From: Acidimicrobiaceae bacterium
GTDB lineage: Bacteria > Actinomycetota > Acidimicrobiia > Acidimicrobiales > Microtrichaceae
Length of the DNA: 5,441 nucleotides
Direction of reading: 5' to 3'
Assembly: GCA_003514205.1 (NCBI GenBank)
Contig: DORQ01000078.1
Location: 3,478 to 8,918, forward strand
The stretch's first letter is position 1; each line of letters starts with the position of its first letter. The translations under genes and the position numbers were made by a program. The notes beneath the pieces were generated by a model. It did not search any database. It saw only the letters and a program-made list of their open reading frames with translations, and was not told the DNA's origin. Of this stretch, positions 5,316 through 5,441 are shown piece after piece.

Positions 5316-5347
5316 GAGCGGCCGCACCGCTGAGCGGCCGCACCGCT
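5316..5347. repeat. Perfect 16-bp tandem direct repeat
   Basis: GAGCGGCCGCACCGCT occurs twice with no gap, starting 10 nt after the stop of the membrane-protein gene. Each unit contains its own hairpin (AGCGG, 5-nt loop, CCGCT) and the palindrome GCGGCCGC. It may help end transcription, or may have arisen by slippage. Confidence 0.6.
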
Positions 5348-5363
5348 CCCGACGGCCGGGAGC
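5345..5363 (+). terminator. GC-rich hairpin, possible terminator of the sigma operon
   Basis: GCTCCCG (5345-5351) pairs with CGGGAGC (5357-5363) around a 5-nt loop, 7 bp of GC-rich stem beginning 39 nt after the stop codon. No T-run follows, so it is not a textbook intrinsic terminator; stem-only terminators are reported in actinobacteria. With the adjoining hairpin-forming tandem repeats it forms a structured 3' end. Confidence 0.4.
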
Positions 5364-5405
5364 AGCCTGCCGAACTGGCCCGCCGGTCAGGCGACCGCAA
5401 AGTGT

Positions 5406-5440
5406 GTGCAGATGGCGACAATATGGGGCGTCATCTGCAC
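5406..5440. repeat. Inverted repeat at the right edge of the window
   Basis: GTGCAGATGGCG (5406-5417) faces CGTCATCTGCAC (5429-5440): 12-bp arms with one mismatch (G.U in RNA) and an 11-nt AT-containing centre ACAATATGGGG. The outer 9 bp match perfectly. It could be an operator or promoter-linked dyad for a gene beyond the window, a terminator stem, or a dispersed palindromic element. No gene touching it is visible here. Confidence 0.5.
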
Positions 5441-5441
5441 T

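Overview
The window looks like a chromosomal segment from a member of the Actinomycetota with moderate-to-high GC (roughly 55-60% by eye). This rests on three things: a paired set of Get3/ArsA-like ATPases resembling mycobacterial Rv3679/Rv3680 (BagA/BagB), a DUF3107 protein (a small actinobacterial family), and GTG starts with 4-nt overlaps. An Acidimicrobiia-like lineage is my guess, not something shown by the sequence. I see no rRNA, tRNA, CRISPR array, transposase or phage gene.

Left half (1-2666, minus strand). One compact operon reads right to left: a DUF3107 protein (2666-2433), a BagA-like ATPase (2391-1438), a BagB-like ATPase (1441-272, start overlapping the previous stop as GTGA), and the first 93 codons of a predicted lipoprotein (281 to the window edge, overlapping the end of bagB by 10 nt). 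BagA has the full deviant Walker A, including the signature lysine (GKGGVGKT). BagB carries GSGGVGKT, so that lysine is missing. The pair therefore looks like an asymmetric two-subunit P-loop ATPase rather than a duplicated ArsA. Nothing points to arsenic.

Middle (2667-3204). About 540 bases separate the two operons and hold no recognisable gene. Two small minus-strand reading frames (3191-2940 and 2943-2746) are joined by a GTGA overlap and may be real short genes; support is modest. The same stretch contains a perfect 10-bp tandem repeat, a 22-bp imperfect palindrome, a nested hairpin, a perfect 12-bp palindrome, and a GGAAC/CGTC pair that could be an autoregulated ECF promoter for the gene to its right.

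Right half (3205-5306, plus strand). An ECF sigma factor gene overlaps (ATGA) a gene for a 506-residue single-pass membrane protein. That protein has a short basic cytoplasmic tail, one transmembrane helix, a Pro/Thr-rich linker and a large outer domain with only two cysteines near the C-terminus. By position and topology it is a candidate anti-sigma factor or surface sensor, but it lacks the usual zinc-binding anti-sigma motif and I do not recognise its outer domain.

Right edge (5307-5441). No gene here. It holds a perfect 16-bp tandem repeat, a GC-rich hairpin that may end the sigma operon, and a near-perfect 12-bp inverted repeat at the end of the window.

How they may work together (inference): the sigma factor and its membrane partner form a signal-transduction pair reading an envelope signal. 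The divergent operon makes a Get3-like ATPase complex plus an envelope lipoprotein. The shared intergenic region could let the sigma factor influence both sides, but no promoter pointing left was convincingly seen.
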